From Chamaecrista fasciculata (Eukaryota > Streptophyta > Magnoliopsida > Fabales > Fabaceae): DNA of 64,000 nt. The position numbers were made by a program, and so were the translations under genes. How positions within the stretch are numbered: the stretch's first letter is position 1; every line of letters starts with the position of its first letter. This document shows positions 14,537-27,341 of this stretch, in pieces. The stretch is taken from the NCBI GenBank assembly GCA_003254925.1, contig QANZ01022661.1, forward strand, positions 81,704 through 145,703, given 5' to 3'. Under the pieces are notes generated by a model. The model did no database searches and had not been told where the DNA came from. It saw only the letters and a program-made list of their open reading frames with translations.

Positions 14537-14979
14537 NTATACCTAACAAAATGAATATCCAATTCTAAATGTTTAGTTCTAGCATGTAGAATTGGGTTCT
14601 TAGTCATGTGCACAGCACTAATGTAGCACTAATGTTATCACAATATACAGCAGGAGAATTAGAAAGAGTGATATTCAGTTTAGAGAGAAGAGATTTGATC
14701 CACATTACTTCTACTATAACTAGTGCAATCAAGATCTAGATTTAAATCGTAAGATCGTAAGATCTTACGATCTTGCAAGGCAAGATCTAGTTAAATCGGA
14801 TGCATGATCGTTTTTTAGCAAGATCGTGGTAAGATCGCTATTTTGATCGTAAGATCGTACGATTTCGCCGATCCTATATATATATATTTGAATTTTTTTA
14901 AAAAAAAGGTCCAAAATGTTGCTTTTGGGGACTTTTTTTATTCAAGGTCCAAAATGCTCCATTTTAAACACTCAAAAAT

Positions 14980-15904
14980 TGAAAACTCTAAGTTTGTTGT
15001 TCGAATATTGAGCTTAACTTGTCAAGTATCAAGCTTAACTTGTAGTTCTTTAGGATATGAACGTAATTGGAGTACTTTTGAGAGGGTAAGAAACTTTAAA
15101 CATGACCTTTTTTTTACAAATCTTATTATTTTATTCTCTTTATATAGTTAAGTTAATTATTTATAATCATTCATTATTTAGGTTCACACGAAGAGAATGA
15201 ATTGTATGATTCAAAAAAAGATGAATGGGTTGGTCTATGTTATATTTAGTCAAAAATTGAAAAGAAAAAGAACTATACGGGAGCTTAACAACATAGAAGA
15301 TCTTTCTTCTGTGATGAATGGATCACTGAGAATAATGAAAAAAGAGATGAAGACATAGAATGAAGTAGAAGACGAAGCCTTTGAAATTCAAGTAGAAAAT
15401 GTTGAACCTCATGACATTGTTGATGACTTGGAGATTCCGGTGGATCAAATAGAAATGAGACATTGATGATGATGATTTTGATGTGTGATATATGCTTGGA
15501 TAAACTTTTTGATAATGATGTTATAAATTTGTAATGTTACTCGTGGTTGTTGCCTTGTTTTTTATAATGATTTTGATGTGTGATATATGCTAAATTTGGA
15601 TGTATTTCTCTGTAATCCTTTTAGTTATATCTAATTCGTTTAATCAAAATAAAAATTGCAGAATTTCATTTATGCCTAATATTAATGTTTCCAGTCCAGA
15701 ATTCTAGTGCATGCAGCTTTTAAAAAAAAAAAAAGGCACAACCCGTGGGTTAACCCAACCCAATCCACAGGCCCGCGGGTTGGGTTGGTTTGGGCTGAAA
15801 TATAATAATTCTAAAACCCAACCCAACCCAACCCGCAGATTGATGTGTGGGTTGGGCTGGAAAAATCCCTCAGCCCACTCCTACCCAACCCGTGCTCACC
15901 CCTA
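14980..15904 (+). mobile_element. hAT transposon relic (3' part of transposase plus right end)
   Basis: The + strand encodes a hAT C-terminal dimerisation-region match: LGYERNWSTFER, then an apparent intron (15086-15181, GT-AG), then VHTKRMNCMIQKKMNGLVYV, a pattern I know from plant BED/hAT transposases (CERNWSTFE..HTKRRNRL). The coding remnant fades out at about 15465. A GGGTTGGG-rich sub-terminal zone (15735-15890) leads to a terminus ending TGCTCACCCCTA at 15904, the complement of a hAT-type TAGGGGTGAGCA end. The left end is not seen. The right end sits inside the Copia gag remnant, so the hAT inserted after the Copia. Confidence 0.6.
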
Positions 15905-16459
15905 CTATCTTGCCTAGACCAATCAATGAAAGCATCATTGATTTTGCCAGACAATTCATCAACAGAAGAGAGAAATTTAGGCTGTAGCTCGATGAATTTG
16001 TCCAATTGGTAAGCATAGATCGCTGATTCGATTTGCTGATGCCACAACAACAAATTTGTAGTATCAAGCTTCACCGAAATGGAGTGAGAGAAACTGATAA
16101 CACTACTCGCTGGCTTGAACGAAGTTGCAGAGACTGGCGTCATCGGAGTTGCCGTCGCTGGCGCCGGCGTGGAAGTACTATCCATTGAGAGTTTCAGTGC
16201 TCTGATACCATGCTAAAGTAAAAAAGAATTGAAGAATGAAAATGAAACTGAGAAAAGAAGAATGATCTTATTACTTCACAACAGAGTACATTGATCCTTT
16301 TATAAGCTAGTTAAGCTAAGTAATTAGTTACAATGGAAATATTGATTAACTAACTAACAAGCTAATCTAACTAACATCAGAACTAATAACTAGCTGAGTA
16401 ACTAAAGTAGATGAGGTGGCAAAGCATGAGTTGTCCATGAGCTGGCTATACACCTGTCA

Positions 16460-16929
16460 GGAAGGGACGAAATTGGATTATTGTTTCAGAGATTGCGATG
16501 TTAGGGGGGGCGAAATTGTATGGACAGAAATGGAGAGGATCCGTTCCGTAATTTGATGTTAGGGGAGACGTGGCTTGTGTTGCAGCACTTAGATGACTAA
16601 GATTGAAGGAAATGGACAGAAATGGCTTGGGAGTTCCTCACCTTAATTCTGTTGAAGAATAGTACTTGATACAATTGGGATTATAGCTTTAAGAAAAATC
16701 AATCCTTTGTATTTGAGGATCTCTGTATTTCTTTGAAGTTAGACAAATTTAAACAACTAATAATTAAAACTCTCAGTTTCATTTAACATCTCATTAATAT
16801 CAAAACAATGTAGTACTCCAGTTTTCACACATCTAATTAGTAATTACAAAGAATTACATGATCTTCAGAGGTACAAGAATGAAAAGATCATATTATTGAA
16901 TGTTTTTTGATGGATCATAAAGATCTTAA
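16460..16929. other. Right flank of Copia and 3' flank of OPR-B
   Basis: The first 35 bp complete the split palindrome. A second 'ggggcgaaattg' phrase follows near 16505. The remainder is AT-rich and probably includes the OPR-B 3' untranslated region. Confidence 0.45.
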
Positions 16930-18835
<1,906 letters not shown>

Positions 18836-20223
18836 TCTTCTCCCTCACAAGCTGTGAATGTGGAAGAAGATGATTGTTGACCTCTTGTTCCAGATGTGGT
18901 ACATGTATCTGGGCTGCTTTTGGTGTTTTGTACTCACTTGTAGTTATCAGTCTGATATTGGTTGCTAGAGTTTTAGCTTATTTATGTTTTAGTCCTCAGG
19001 TTAGTTTCTGATAGTTAGAATTTAATTTGGAGTTGTATATAAACTTTTTTGTCAATTAATAAAATTGAGATTCTATTTTCTACTTTTTTTCATAGTACGT
19101 ATAAGAGCGATTTGGAGCTTGAGAGATATTTCTTCTTCCTGGTGAGCTATTTTCTACGATTGGAAATTCAGCTGGTGATAATGATGGAGATTCTGCCTTA
19201 GGGCTAATCATTTTATATGTATGAACATATTGTTTGACTGGTTTATGAATGATAAATTATATTGTTATCATATTATTAGCATGTTTACTATGATAACAAT
19301 CCTTGATTAATTATGTGATAATTATTCTAAACTGTCCCTGGTCGATTATTCACTGGGAAAGTGAATGAACTAAGACCAGCATGACTTCGGTGTATAGAGA
19401 TACACGCATGTGATGCTTCTCGAGAGTCATGGTGCAATTATGTAAAGGGTTACAAGTTGCTGGACCGACCCGGAGAGTCATGCATGGGTTTAGTCATGAG
19501 CTAGTCTCTCCTGTACACCTGTCACGATGCCCTTAGACCTAAGGTCTTCATTATTCCAGCGTTTGTAGATGCTGAACTTTGGCCTAGTCCAACGTTGCCC
19601 GTAACAGGGTAGCCATACAGGCTAGGTACGGGTTTAGTTGTTTGCCGTGCTGAGGAATGTGGTTGACCAATAAGAAATTTTGTCCCTCATTAAGTTGAGA
19701 GATATTTGACTGGGCCCCTCGATGAGTTTGTCCAAGGAATGTGTGGCCACACAGGGTAATAGGACTAACTCAAGGAATCGAAAAGTTATAGTTTGGATTA
19801 CAAGGATGACTTTCCCATGCCTTATCCATGACCAAAATATCGTGTGACAATATGGATTATGACAAGGTGGTACTAAGGTTAAGTCGTTGATGTTAAAACG
19901 ATAACTCGCGTGTTTTGGGTAGTCGTGATGGCTTGCTAGAGTCCGCTCTCGACTTGTGAGTCATAGAGATGGCTTGCTGCCAATTTCACATGAGGCCTGT
20001 TGGGTCACACATGACTAGGATCAAGATACTGTAATGTGACACGAATTAGGGTTAATTAGTGAGTCACTTTAGTGACACGATTTAAGACATAGTTGAATGT
20101 CTTAGGACATGAAGTCTTGTCTTAAATAAAATCTACATTTGTAATATTTAAATTTGTTAGACAAGTTTAAATATATTAATTGTTAAATAGTTAATTTGAT
20201 TAATCTATTTACAATTGAATTCT
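18836..20223. mobile_element. Repetitive non-coding block upstream of OPR-B; retroelement-like
   Basis: 18836-19352 is repeated almost identically at 22600-23121 upstream of the OPR-C fragment, so it was copied together with the OPR promoter. It contains an LTR-like segment with a TATATAAAC core near 19035. From about 19366 on, the sequence is less AT-rich, with plain tracts such as 'gactgggcccctcgatgag' and no ORF, a texture I associate with non-coding internal regions of plant LTR elements. The right side is lost in 723 Ns. Family not assignable; broken or incomplete. Confidence 0.35.
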
Positions 20224-20946
20224 NNNNNNNNNNNNNNNNNNNNNNNNNNNNNNNNNNNNNNNNNNNNNNNNNNNNNNNNNNNNNNNNNNNNNNNNNNNNN
20301 NNNNNNNNNNNNNNNNNNNNNNNNNNNNNNNNNNNNNNNNNNNNNNNNNNNNNNNNNNNNNNNNNNNNNNNNNNNNNNNNNNNNNNNNNNNNNNNNNNNN
20401 NNNNNNNNNNNNNNNNNNNNNNNNNNNNNNNNNNNNNNNNNNNNNNNNNNNNNNNNNNNNNNNNNNNNNNNNNNNNNNNNNNNNNNNNNNNNNNNNNNNN
20501 NNNNNNNNNNNNNNNNNNNNNNNNNNNNNNNNNNNNNNNNNNNNNNNNNNNNNNNNNNNNNNNNNNNNNNNNNNNNNNNNNNNNNNNNNNNNNNNNNNNN
20601 NNNNNNNNNNNNNNNNNNNNNNNNNNNNNNNNNNNNNNNNNNNNNNNNNNNNNNNNNNNNNNNNNNNNNNNNNNNNNNNNNNNNNNNNNNNNNNNNNNNN
20701 NNNNNNNNNNNNNNNNNNNNNNNNNNNNNNNNNNNNNNNNNNNNNNNNNNNNNNNNNNNNNNNNNNNNNNNNNNNNNNNNNNNNNNNNNNNNNNNNNNNN
20801 NNNNNNNNNNNNNNNNNNNNNNNNNNNNNNNNNNNNNNNNNNNNNNNNNNNNNNNNNNNNNNNNNNNNNNNNNNNNNNNNNNNNNNNNNNNNNNNNNNNN
20901 NNNNNNNNNNNNNNNNNNNNNNNNNNNNNNNNNNNNNNNNNNNNNN
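20224..20946. other. Assembly gap (723 N)
   Basis: Unsequenced block between the retroelement-like region and a hAT-type terminus. Any apparent reading frame through it is meaningless. Confidence 0.99.
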
Positions 20947-21074
20947 TTTTTATAAATATTGAAATATTTTATTAATGTATTCATATTTATGATTTATTTT
21001 TTTATTTTTAGTAGTTATGGATGTAAAAAATTGGATAAATATAAATTTTATATTAACAAAAAATAATTTATTTT

Positions 21075-21228
21075 AAAATTTTTCCGGGTCTGGGTGCGGG
21101 TATGGGGATTAAATTACCCAGCGGGTATAGGTATGGGAATTGATTTTGATACCCGCTCACATCCGGGTATGGGTTCGGGTATCATAGTACCTTACCCATA
21201 CCCTACCCATGATCATCCCTACTGGAGA
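21075..21228. mobile_element. hAT-type terminal region (fragment)
   Basis: 'Gggtatggg / acccatacccg' repeats in both orientations (ccgggtctgggtgcgggtat ... taccctacccatgatc) end in ATGATCATCCCTA at about 21222. The complement, TAGGGATGATCATGGG, is a terminus of the same style as the hAT end at 15904. The other end is presumably in or beyond the N gap. Confidence 0.4.
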
Positions 21229-21639
21229 AACTTGTATGGTATTTAATACCAAATTAATTAGAACATCTCTATGAAGCATGAACACTTCATTTTGAAGGCG
21301 TGTCGTCGTGTCAGACACGTGTCAGTGTCCGACACTCGTATGACATCGNCAAAAAGTGTTCTTGAAATTTCAAGATTTGTAGATTGGTTCCTATAATCTC
21401 TTGGAGAAGAGATTGGAGGCTAGCACCTAAGTATCTGTCAAACTGTTCGTGTGGATCACCGGCAGAGGAAGGACACGAGTCTGTGGACTTCTTGGAATTG
21501 CAGTAATTCAAGCATGCGTTTGATTTAGGTAAACATCTTATCTTATTGGTATAAACATAATTAGTGAATCCTATGGAGGAGATTACAAAATTATTTTTTT
21601 TTACCTTTTTCGCTGCGTTTGCTCCATAATCTCCAACCA
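21229..21639. other. Spacer with short GTGTCGGACAC-type repeat and a single N
   Basis: Near 21298-21345 a 'cgtgtcagacacgtgtcagtgtccgacac' style repeat precedes the N at 21349. After it, the minus strand of 21355-21540 is open (..GDPHEQFDRYLGASLQSLLQE..) but I cannot match this to a family and see no splice partners. Confidence 0.35.
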
Positions 21640-21808
21640 CGAAAGTGAACGCAAAAGCACCACACCACAAGCACAAGGACAAGCCATTCAAGTTCAGTCC
21701 CTTCATCATCGTTTTCACAATTCCCCACCACAAAACCCCCAAAAATATGTACATCTCTTCAATTACTTTTGAATTTCAACATTGACTCTTGTTACTGCTA
21801 TTGCTTTG
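21640..21808 (+). pseudogene. WOX gene fragment (3' part of exon 1 joined to intron)
   Basis: 21640-21745 matches the WOX exon 1 tail (aaaagcac.acaccacaagcacaag ... cacaattccccacc), and 21753-21808 matches the 3' part of the WOX intron (ttacttttgaatttcaaca.tgactcttg). Relative to the intact gene at 24629 it lacks the homeodomain, the exon 1 end, the intron MITE and exon 2, and the reading frame is not kept. Retained intron sequence shows it is a DNA-level copy, not a retrocopy. It lies directly beside the OPR-C fragment. Confidence 0.75.
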
Positions 21809-21959
21809 AAATCTTTGTATATGACAGGCTTTTCTGCTTCGTCGGAGTATCCTATTTATGCATATATATTATATACTTTCATATGTTAGTGTGGTCCAAA
21901 TAATTAATATATAAAACCCACATTTTCTCTTTCTATCTCTTAATTCTTTTATCTTTTTA

Positions 21960-22577
<618 letters not shown>

Positions 22578-22599
22578 CTCTTCCCTCTCACTCTTCTCC

Positions 22600-23121
22600 C
22601 TCACAAGCTGTGAATGTGGAAGAAGATGATTGTTGACCTCTTGTTCCAGATGTGCTACATGTATCTGGGCTGCTTTTGGTGTTTTGTACTCACTTGTAGT
22701 TATCAGTCTGTTATTGGTTGCTAGAGTTTTAGCTTATTTATGTTTTAGTCCTCAGGTTAGTTTCTGATAGTTAGAATTTAATTTGGAGTTGTATATAAAC
22801 TTTTTTGTCAATTAATAAAATTGAGATTCTATTTTCTACTTTTTTTCATAGTACGTATAAGAGCGATTTGGAGCTTGAGAGATATTTCTTCTTCCTGGTG
22901 AGCTATTTTCTACGATTGGAAATTCAGCTGGTGATAATGATGGAGATTCTGCCTTAGGGCTAATCATTTTATATGTATGAACATATTGTTTGACTGGTTT
23001 ATGAATGATAAATTATATTGTTATCATATTATTAGCATGTTTACTATGATAACAATCCTTGATTAATTATGTGATAATTATTCTAAATTGTCCCTGGTCG
23101 ATTATTCACTGGGAACGTGAA
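22600..23121. repeat. Duplicate of 18836-19352 (OPR upstream block)
   Basis: Base-by-base reading shows only scattered differences (for example tgtggtac/tgtgctac, ctgatatt/ctgttatt). The match stops at the single N at 23122, so the true extent of the duplication is unknown. Confidence 0.85.
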
Positions 23122-23122
23122 N

Positions 23123-24610
23123 CTGGTTAAAGCTTAAAGCTAACCGTGACACGGGTTAACTAGAATTTGGGTTAACTATAATGTCAAACATGTCGGTCTC
23201 CCTGGAATAACTAATATAGCTAGAAATGTAAAGTTCTTGTGAATCAATTCTTTTAGAAATATACTTGATACTTGATATTAGTATCCAAATTTCATCGTAT
23301 TGGTTAATGAGTTAAATAGATTAGCATCTGAAGTAACATTCCTTTTTATTATGAAAAATCTTTTAAAAGTTTTTATTTATATCTTAATAGAAATATTTTG
23401 TTTATGCTTTTTCTTTTCGCAATTATTTTGTTTTTACTTTAAATCTGTATAATTATACATACCGACGTATCTAAATTCTAAACAAGTTAAATTGTTTACA
23501 CTTATTTTTAAAGAAGCCATTTGTTCTTTGTTACATCGTCAAACCTACTTTTTGCCTTGCCTTCCAATCTTACCTCCATGGGGCCCCATTGAGACTATTC
23601 CACTTCTTTTTGTTCTTTTGCTTCTTTATACTCCCTCCGTTCCTGAATATCTGCTTTTCTGGAGAACTTTGTTTATTCCAAAATATTTGATGTTTTATAA
23701 CTTCAAGAGAGCATTAATTATTCTTTTACCATTCTATCCCTATTAAATATAGTAGAGTCATAAATGAATAAACATTTTCCAAGTAATTTAATAGGGATAG
23801 TTTGGTCTTTTTACCTCATTTTTGTCTTCATTCTAGGTGAGCTAATTATTTCCTTGGTCTGTGTGTATTTACCTTAAACATCAGATATATAGGAACGAAG
23901 GGAGTATTTTTCTTATGAGTCACGTCCCACCACACCCCTCCTTTTCAATTTTACTTTTTATTTTTCTGAAAAATGGGCGTTGATTATGTATTGTCCATTC
24001 GTATTGTTTGTTCAAAAAGGAAAAAAAAAAATCATTCGTATTGGTAATATTTCATAATTAATGTCGTGTTTTGTTTTCAACCCCAATGTTAATGTTGTCG
24101 GAAATCGGAATAAGATAAGAGATTAAGTGGCACTTGAATACTTGATGCTCCACATTATTGAGAAATTGAGATAATTACGCCTCCCAAATATCTTTCCTTC
24201 ACTAAGACTTGTCAATGTTGACTCCTATATAGTACTCTATATGATATCAGTGTCACGATGTCATCATCCCCGCAATTTAAGGCAAGTAATTAAATCAAGC
24301 ACGGCACATTAGAATTTGAAACTTGAGCGAAAGCACTGTATATTACCAACAAAATAGGTGTTAATTTAAAATAATGTTCATGGATTTAATTTGGACAATA
24401 ATTCTTTTCTTTTCTTGCGGTGATAGCGTAGGCGTGGGGTAAAGGAAATAAATAGTAGGATTTGGGATGTAAGAATAAGATACTGAGATGTGACACAAAT
24501 TAAAAAGGCAACGGAAGTGGCGGAATGAATGACGGTAAAATCCGCAGCTTTAGACGCGGAGAATCTAGTTTATAATTAAAATATAAATACATATATAGAT
24601 TATAGATAAG
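23123..24610. other. WOX upstream region with a Stowaway MITE; otherwise nothing recognised
   Basis: AT-rich sequence. The only defined item is the MITE at 23632-23904. The 400 bp before the WOX start contain no clear TATA box that I would defend. Confidence 0.5.
23632..23904. mobile_element. Stowaway-like MITE (Tc1/mariner group)
   Basis: Ends CTCCCTCCGTTCCTGAATAT and ...ATATAGGAACGAAGGGAG are inverted, are flanked on both sides by TA, and start with the classic Stowaway CTCCCTCCGT. 273 bp, non-coding. It lies about 0.7 kb upstream of the WOX start codon. Confidence 0.88.
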
Positions 24611-24628
24611 ATGAAAAAAAGAGAATGA
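24611..24628 (+). promoter_or_regulatory. Minimal upstream ORF abutting the WOX start codon
   Basis: ATG-AAA-AAA-AGA-GAA-TGA ends one base before the ATG at 24629, so stop and start are contiguous (TGAATG). A third ATG at 24625 opens another short frame. If transcribed, this would force re-initiation or leaky scanning. Whether the transcript includes it is not known. Confidence 0.45.
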
Positions 24629-25849
24629 ATGAATGAAATGGAGTGGGAGAATATGGAAGAACAGCAACAACAAGTGTATGTGAAGGTGATGAGTGAGGAG
24701 CAAATGGAAATATTGAGGAAACAAATATCTGTGTATGCCACAATATGTGAGCAACTTGTTGAGATGCATAAAGCTATTACTTGTCATGAAGAAATTGCAG
24801 GAGTCAGAATGGGCAATAATGCTTATGGTTATGGTTTTGATCCTTTGATGGCTTCTTGTGGGCACAAAATAACTGCGAGGCAACGATGGACTCCAACGCC
24901 ATTGCAACTTCAGATACTAGAACGTATATTTGAGGAAGGAAATGGGACTCCAACTAAGAACAAGATCAAAGACATTACTTTTCAACTCTCTCGCCATGGT
25001 CCTATTTCTGAGACCAATGTTTATAATTGGTTTCAGAACCGAAGGGCTCGTTCCAAACGCAAGCAATTGACACCTAATTCCACTACTACTACTACTACTA
25101 CTACAACTAATGTTGCTGTTGAGTCTCAAGAAGAACACAAAAGCACTACACCACAAGCACAAGCACAAGACATTCAACTTCAGTCCTTTCATCATCATCG
25201 TCTTCACAATTCCCCACCCCAAAGCCCCAAAGATATGTACATCCACTCTCCTCCTGACTTAGGTAATCAATCATCTCCGACATCTTCAATTTTCATTCAA
25301 AAATTTAGGCAAAAGTACCCTTTTAGTTCCCACACTTTACATCAGCTTTCAATTTCGTCCCTAATGTTTTTTTTCCTGTCAATTGCATCACCATTATTTC
25401 ACATTTTGGTCAATTTCATCATTTGACTAACTTAATTCGATAAATTAATGAGATTTCATTATGTTTTTCAATTTGAGTTAGGACTTGAATTTATTTTTCT
25501 ATCAATTTTATATTACATGTCATTAGTCACGTAGAATTAGTTGTTAACATTTGACTAAAGTTAGAACAAATAATTAAATTGATCAAAATGTGAAATATTA
25601 GGAACGAAATTGACAGCAAAAAAATATTAAGGATGAAATTGAAAGTCGATTTAAAGTTTGAGGACCGAAAAGTTGCTTTTGTCAAAATTTTACATCTGGC
25701 CTCTTCCATTACTTTTGAATTTCAACACTGACTCTTGTCACTGCTATTGCTTTGTTTATGCAGGATTTGAGCATCTGATGAGCAGAATGGAAGCTCCAGG
25801 CTGCTTTAGTCCTTATTTTCAAGGAGAATTATATGATTTGACTGATTAA
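24629..25849 (+). CDS. WUSCHEL-related homeobox protein, WOX13 (ancient) clade
   Basis: Exons 24629-25262 and 25764-25849 sum to 720 nt, 239 aa. WOX13-clade proteins are nuclear homeodomain transcription factors expressed broadly and linked to root, floral and fruit development and to callus or wound responses. The N-terminal block [31 protein letters not shown] and the MTARQRW-like [20 protein letters not shown] are clade signatures. The homeodomain runs about 84-147, with the extended loop of WOX proteins and helix 3 as [17 protein letters not shown]. There is no WUS box or EAR motif, as expected for this clade. A poly-Thr tract (about residues 152-160) is encoded by an (ACT)n microsatellite. 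The intron splits a Gly codon and hosts a MITE. The second exon ends [11 protein letters not shown]. Start chosen at the first in-frame ATG; the ATG of MEWEN three residues on is possible. Confidence 0.92.
25306..25685. mobile_element. MITE inside the WOX intron
   Basis: Left end GGCAAAAGTACCCTTTTAG is mirrored by right end ..CCGAAAAGTTGCTTTTGTC. Internal 'aatttcgtccct' and 'aggaacgaaatt' motifs pair. About 380 bp, non-coding. A related copy is at 44928-45260. The nearby WOX fragment (21640-21808) lacks it. Confidence 0.65.
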
Positions 25850-27341
25850 ACTTTAAAGCATCGTATTTTAGGGATTGTGCTTCCTAGGTGCTATAGGGAC
25901 AACTGTCCCTGAATCATATATATATTTATTTTATGCTCTTCTTACACACAAGTTTTAAGTATTATTACTGGTCCCATATAGTGTTACATTAGATTCCATA
26001 GGATACTGCAGTAATTGTAAACGCACTATTCTTCTGAATGTTAAGCTAGATGTCTTCAGTTTCAAAATAAACCCAATCCTCAGACCAAAAAAAAAATTAA
26101 AAAACCCAATCAATTTCACTATTAGTAAATTCTTCACAAATGCTGAAATGAGATTGACTTAAGTGATAAGTGATTTGGTATAGCCTAAATATAATTTTGA
26201 GTTCATGATTTTGTGAATGCAACTACTTTTATTGAAAGATCCTTTATCAAGATTGAATTTAGACTAGGTGGAAAAAAAAAACCTTCACAAATCACAACCT
26301 CTATGATTAACTCCATATGGCTCCACCAGCTGTTTAAGTCATGTGCTCATCTCTAACTTTTCTGTTTACTTTTAACGTACAACGATCGTAACTCCATTTN
26401 CTTCTGAATGTTAAGCTAGATGTCTTCAGTTTCAAAATAAACCCAATCCTCAGACCAAAAAAAAAATTAAAAAACCCAATCAATTTCCCTATTAGTAAAT
26501 TCTTCACAAATGCTGAAATGAGATTGACTTAAGTGATAAGTGATTTGGTATAGCCTAAATATAATTTTGAGTTCATGATTTTGTGAATGCAACTACTTTT
26601 ATTGAAAGATCCTTTATCAAGATTGAATTTAGACTAGGTGGAAAAAAAAAACCTTCACAAATCACAACCTCTATGATTAACTCCATATGGCTCCACCAGC
26701 TGTTTAAGTCATGTGCTCATCTCTAACTTTTCTGTTTACTTTTAACGTACAACGATCGTAACTCCATTTTGTCTATACTCAAATTTGGACACTAAATTAT
26801 TCTAACTTTTCTGTTTACTTTTAACGTACAACGATCGTAACTCCATTTTGTCTATACTCAAATTTGGACACTAAATTATACAAGTTCACCAAAGATAATG
26901 CTTACAATTTATTTAAAGACGCACTTACCATATTAAAAAATCATATAAAATCTCTCGTAAAAAATCATACCAGTGTAGTATAACCGACTATTTTGACCAA
27001 ATTCCGAAGTAGGAAAATGGGCGGAAAAAAAAAGAAGCCAAGCAGAACTAGCTGAACAGAAGTCCAAATGACAAGGGTAATGAGTATGGCTGTACAACAA
27101 CCTATTTGATACTTCGATAATTTCAATAACTTACAAAAAGGGAAGCACTTGAAAACCTGATATACAAAAGCTTCAATGCGATGAAGATAAGCCTCTACCT
27201 CATTTGTTCATAACACAGTTAAAACATTTTTTTAAGTTTTCATTTTTGAAAAACCAGTATCTCTACCTCATTTGTTCATAACACAGTTGCCAAAACTGCA
27301 CCATAATTCCCATCTAATTATTCACACAAAAGTTGTCAAAT
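25850..27341. other. Intergenic between WOX and the FANCJ-like gene; duplications
   Basis: No gene seen. 26031-26399 is repeated at 26401-26767 around a single N (one visible base difference), most likely an assembly duplicate. A separate tandem duplication of about 79 bp (tctaacttttctgtttac...) follows at 26722-26799 and 26800-26878. A direct repeat of about 28 bp (ctctacctcatttgttcata..) occurs at about 27191 and 27261. Confidence 0.6.

Larger units (their letters stand above)
13429..16459 (-). mobile_element. Copia LTR retrotransposon relic, broken and internally replaced
   Basis: On the minus strand, a 5' LTR (16459-16211) and a 3' LTR (13711-13429) both read TGACA...TTAGCA. A tRNA-iMet primer site, TGGTATCAGAGC, directly abuts the 5' LTR (16210-16199), and a purine tract GAGGGGGGA abuts the 3' LTR (13720-13712). 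Flanks GGAGG and GGAAG look like a worn 5-bp target duplication. A gag N-terminal part (about 16185-15905, with LLLWHQQIESAI) and the RNase H/C-terminal part of pol (about 14040-13790) remain. The rest is missing and partly replaced by a hAT relic and an unrelated LTR-like piece. The LTRs differ at roughly five aligned bases plus one insertion, suggesting an age of the order of a million years. It is broken. Confidence 0.85.
13305..16500. repeat. Fold-back element interrupted by the Copia insertion
   Basis: The left arm (about 13305-13365: ...tctctgaaacc..aatttcgtcccctccccata) is the reverse complement of a right arm split in two: 13417-13428 (gtatggggagg) and, beyond the Copia element, 16460-16495 (gggacgaaattg..ttattgtttcagaga). 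Removing 13429-16459 and one copy of the 5-bp target duplication restores a near-continuous palindrome with a loop of about 50 bp. So the host site was a MITE-like fold-back. Confidence 0.55.

Noticed and set aside
20196-20984. Apparent reading frames of about 250 codons on both strands, and similar ones at 4253-4600
   Set aside because: They consist almost entirely of N bases in assembly gaps.
21311-21754. 147-codon minus-strand frame
   Set aside because: Its N-terminal half is the antisense of the WOX fragment and it crosses a single N. The C-terminal part matches no family I know.
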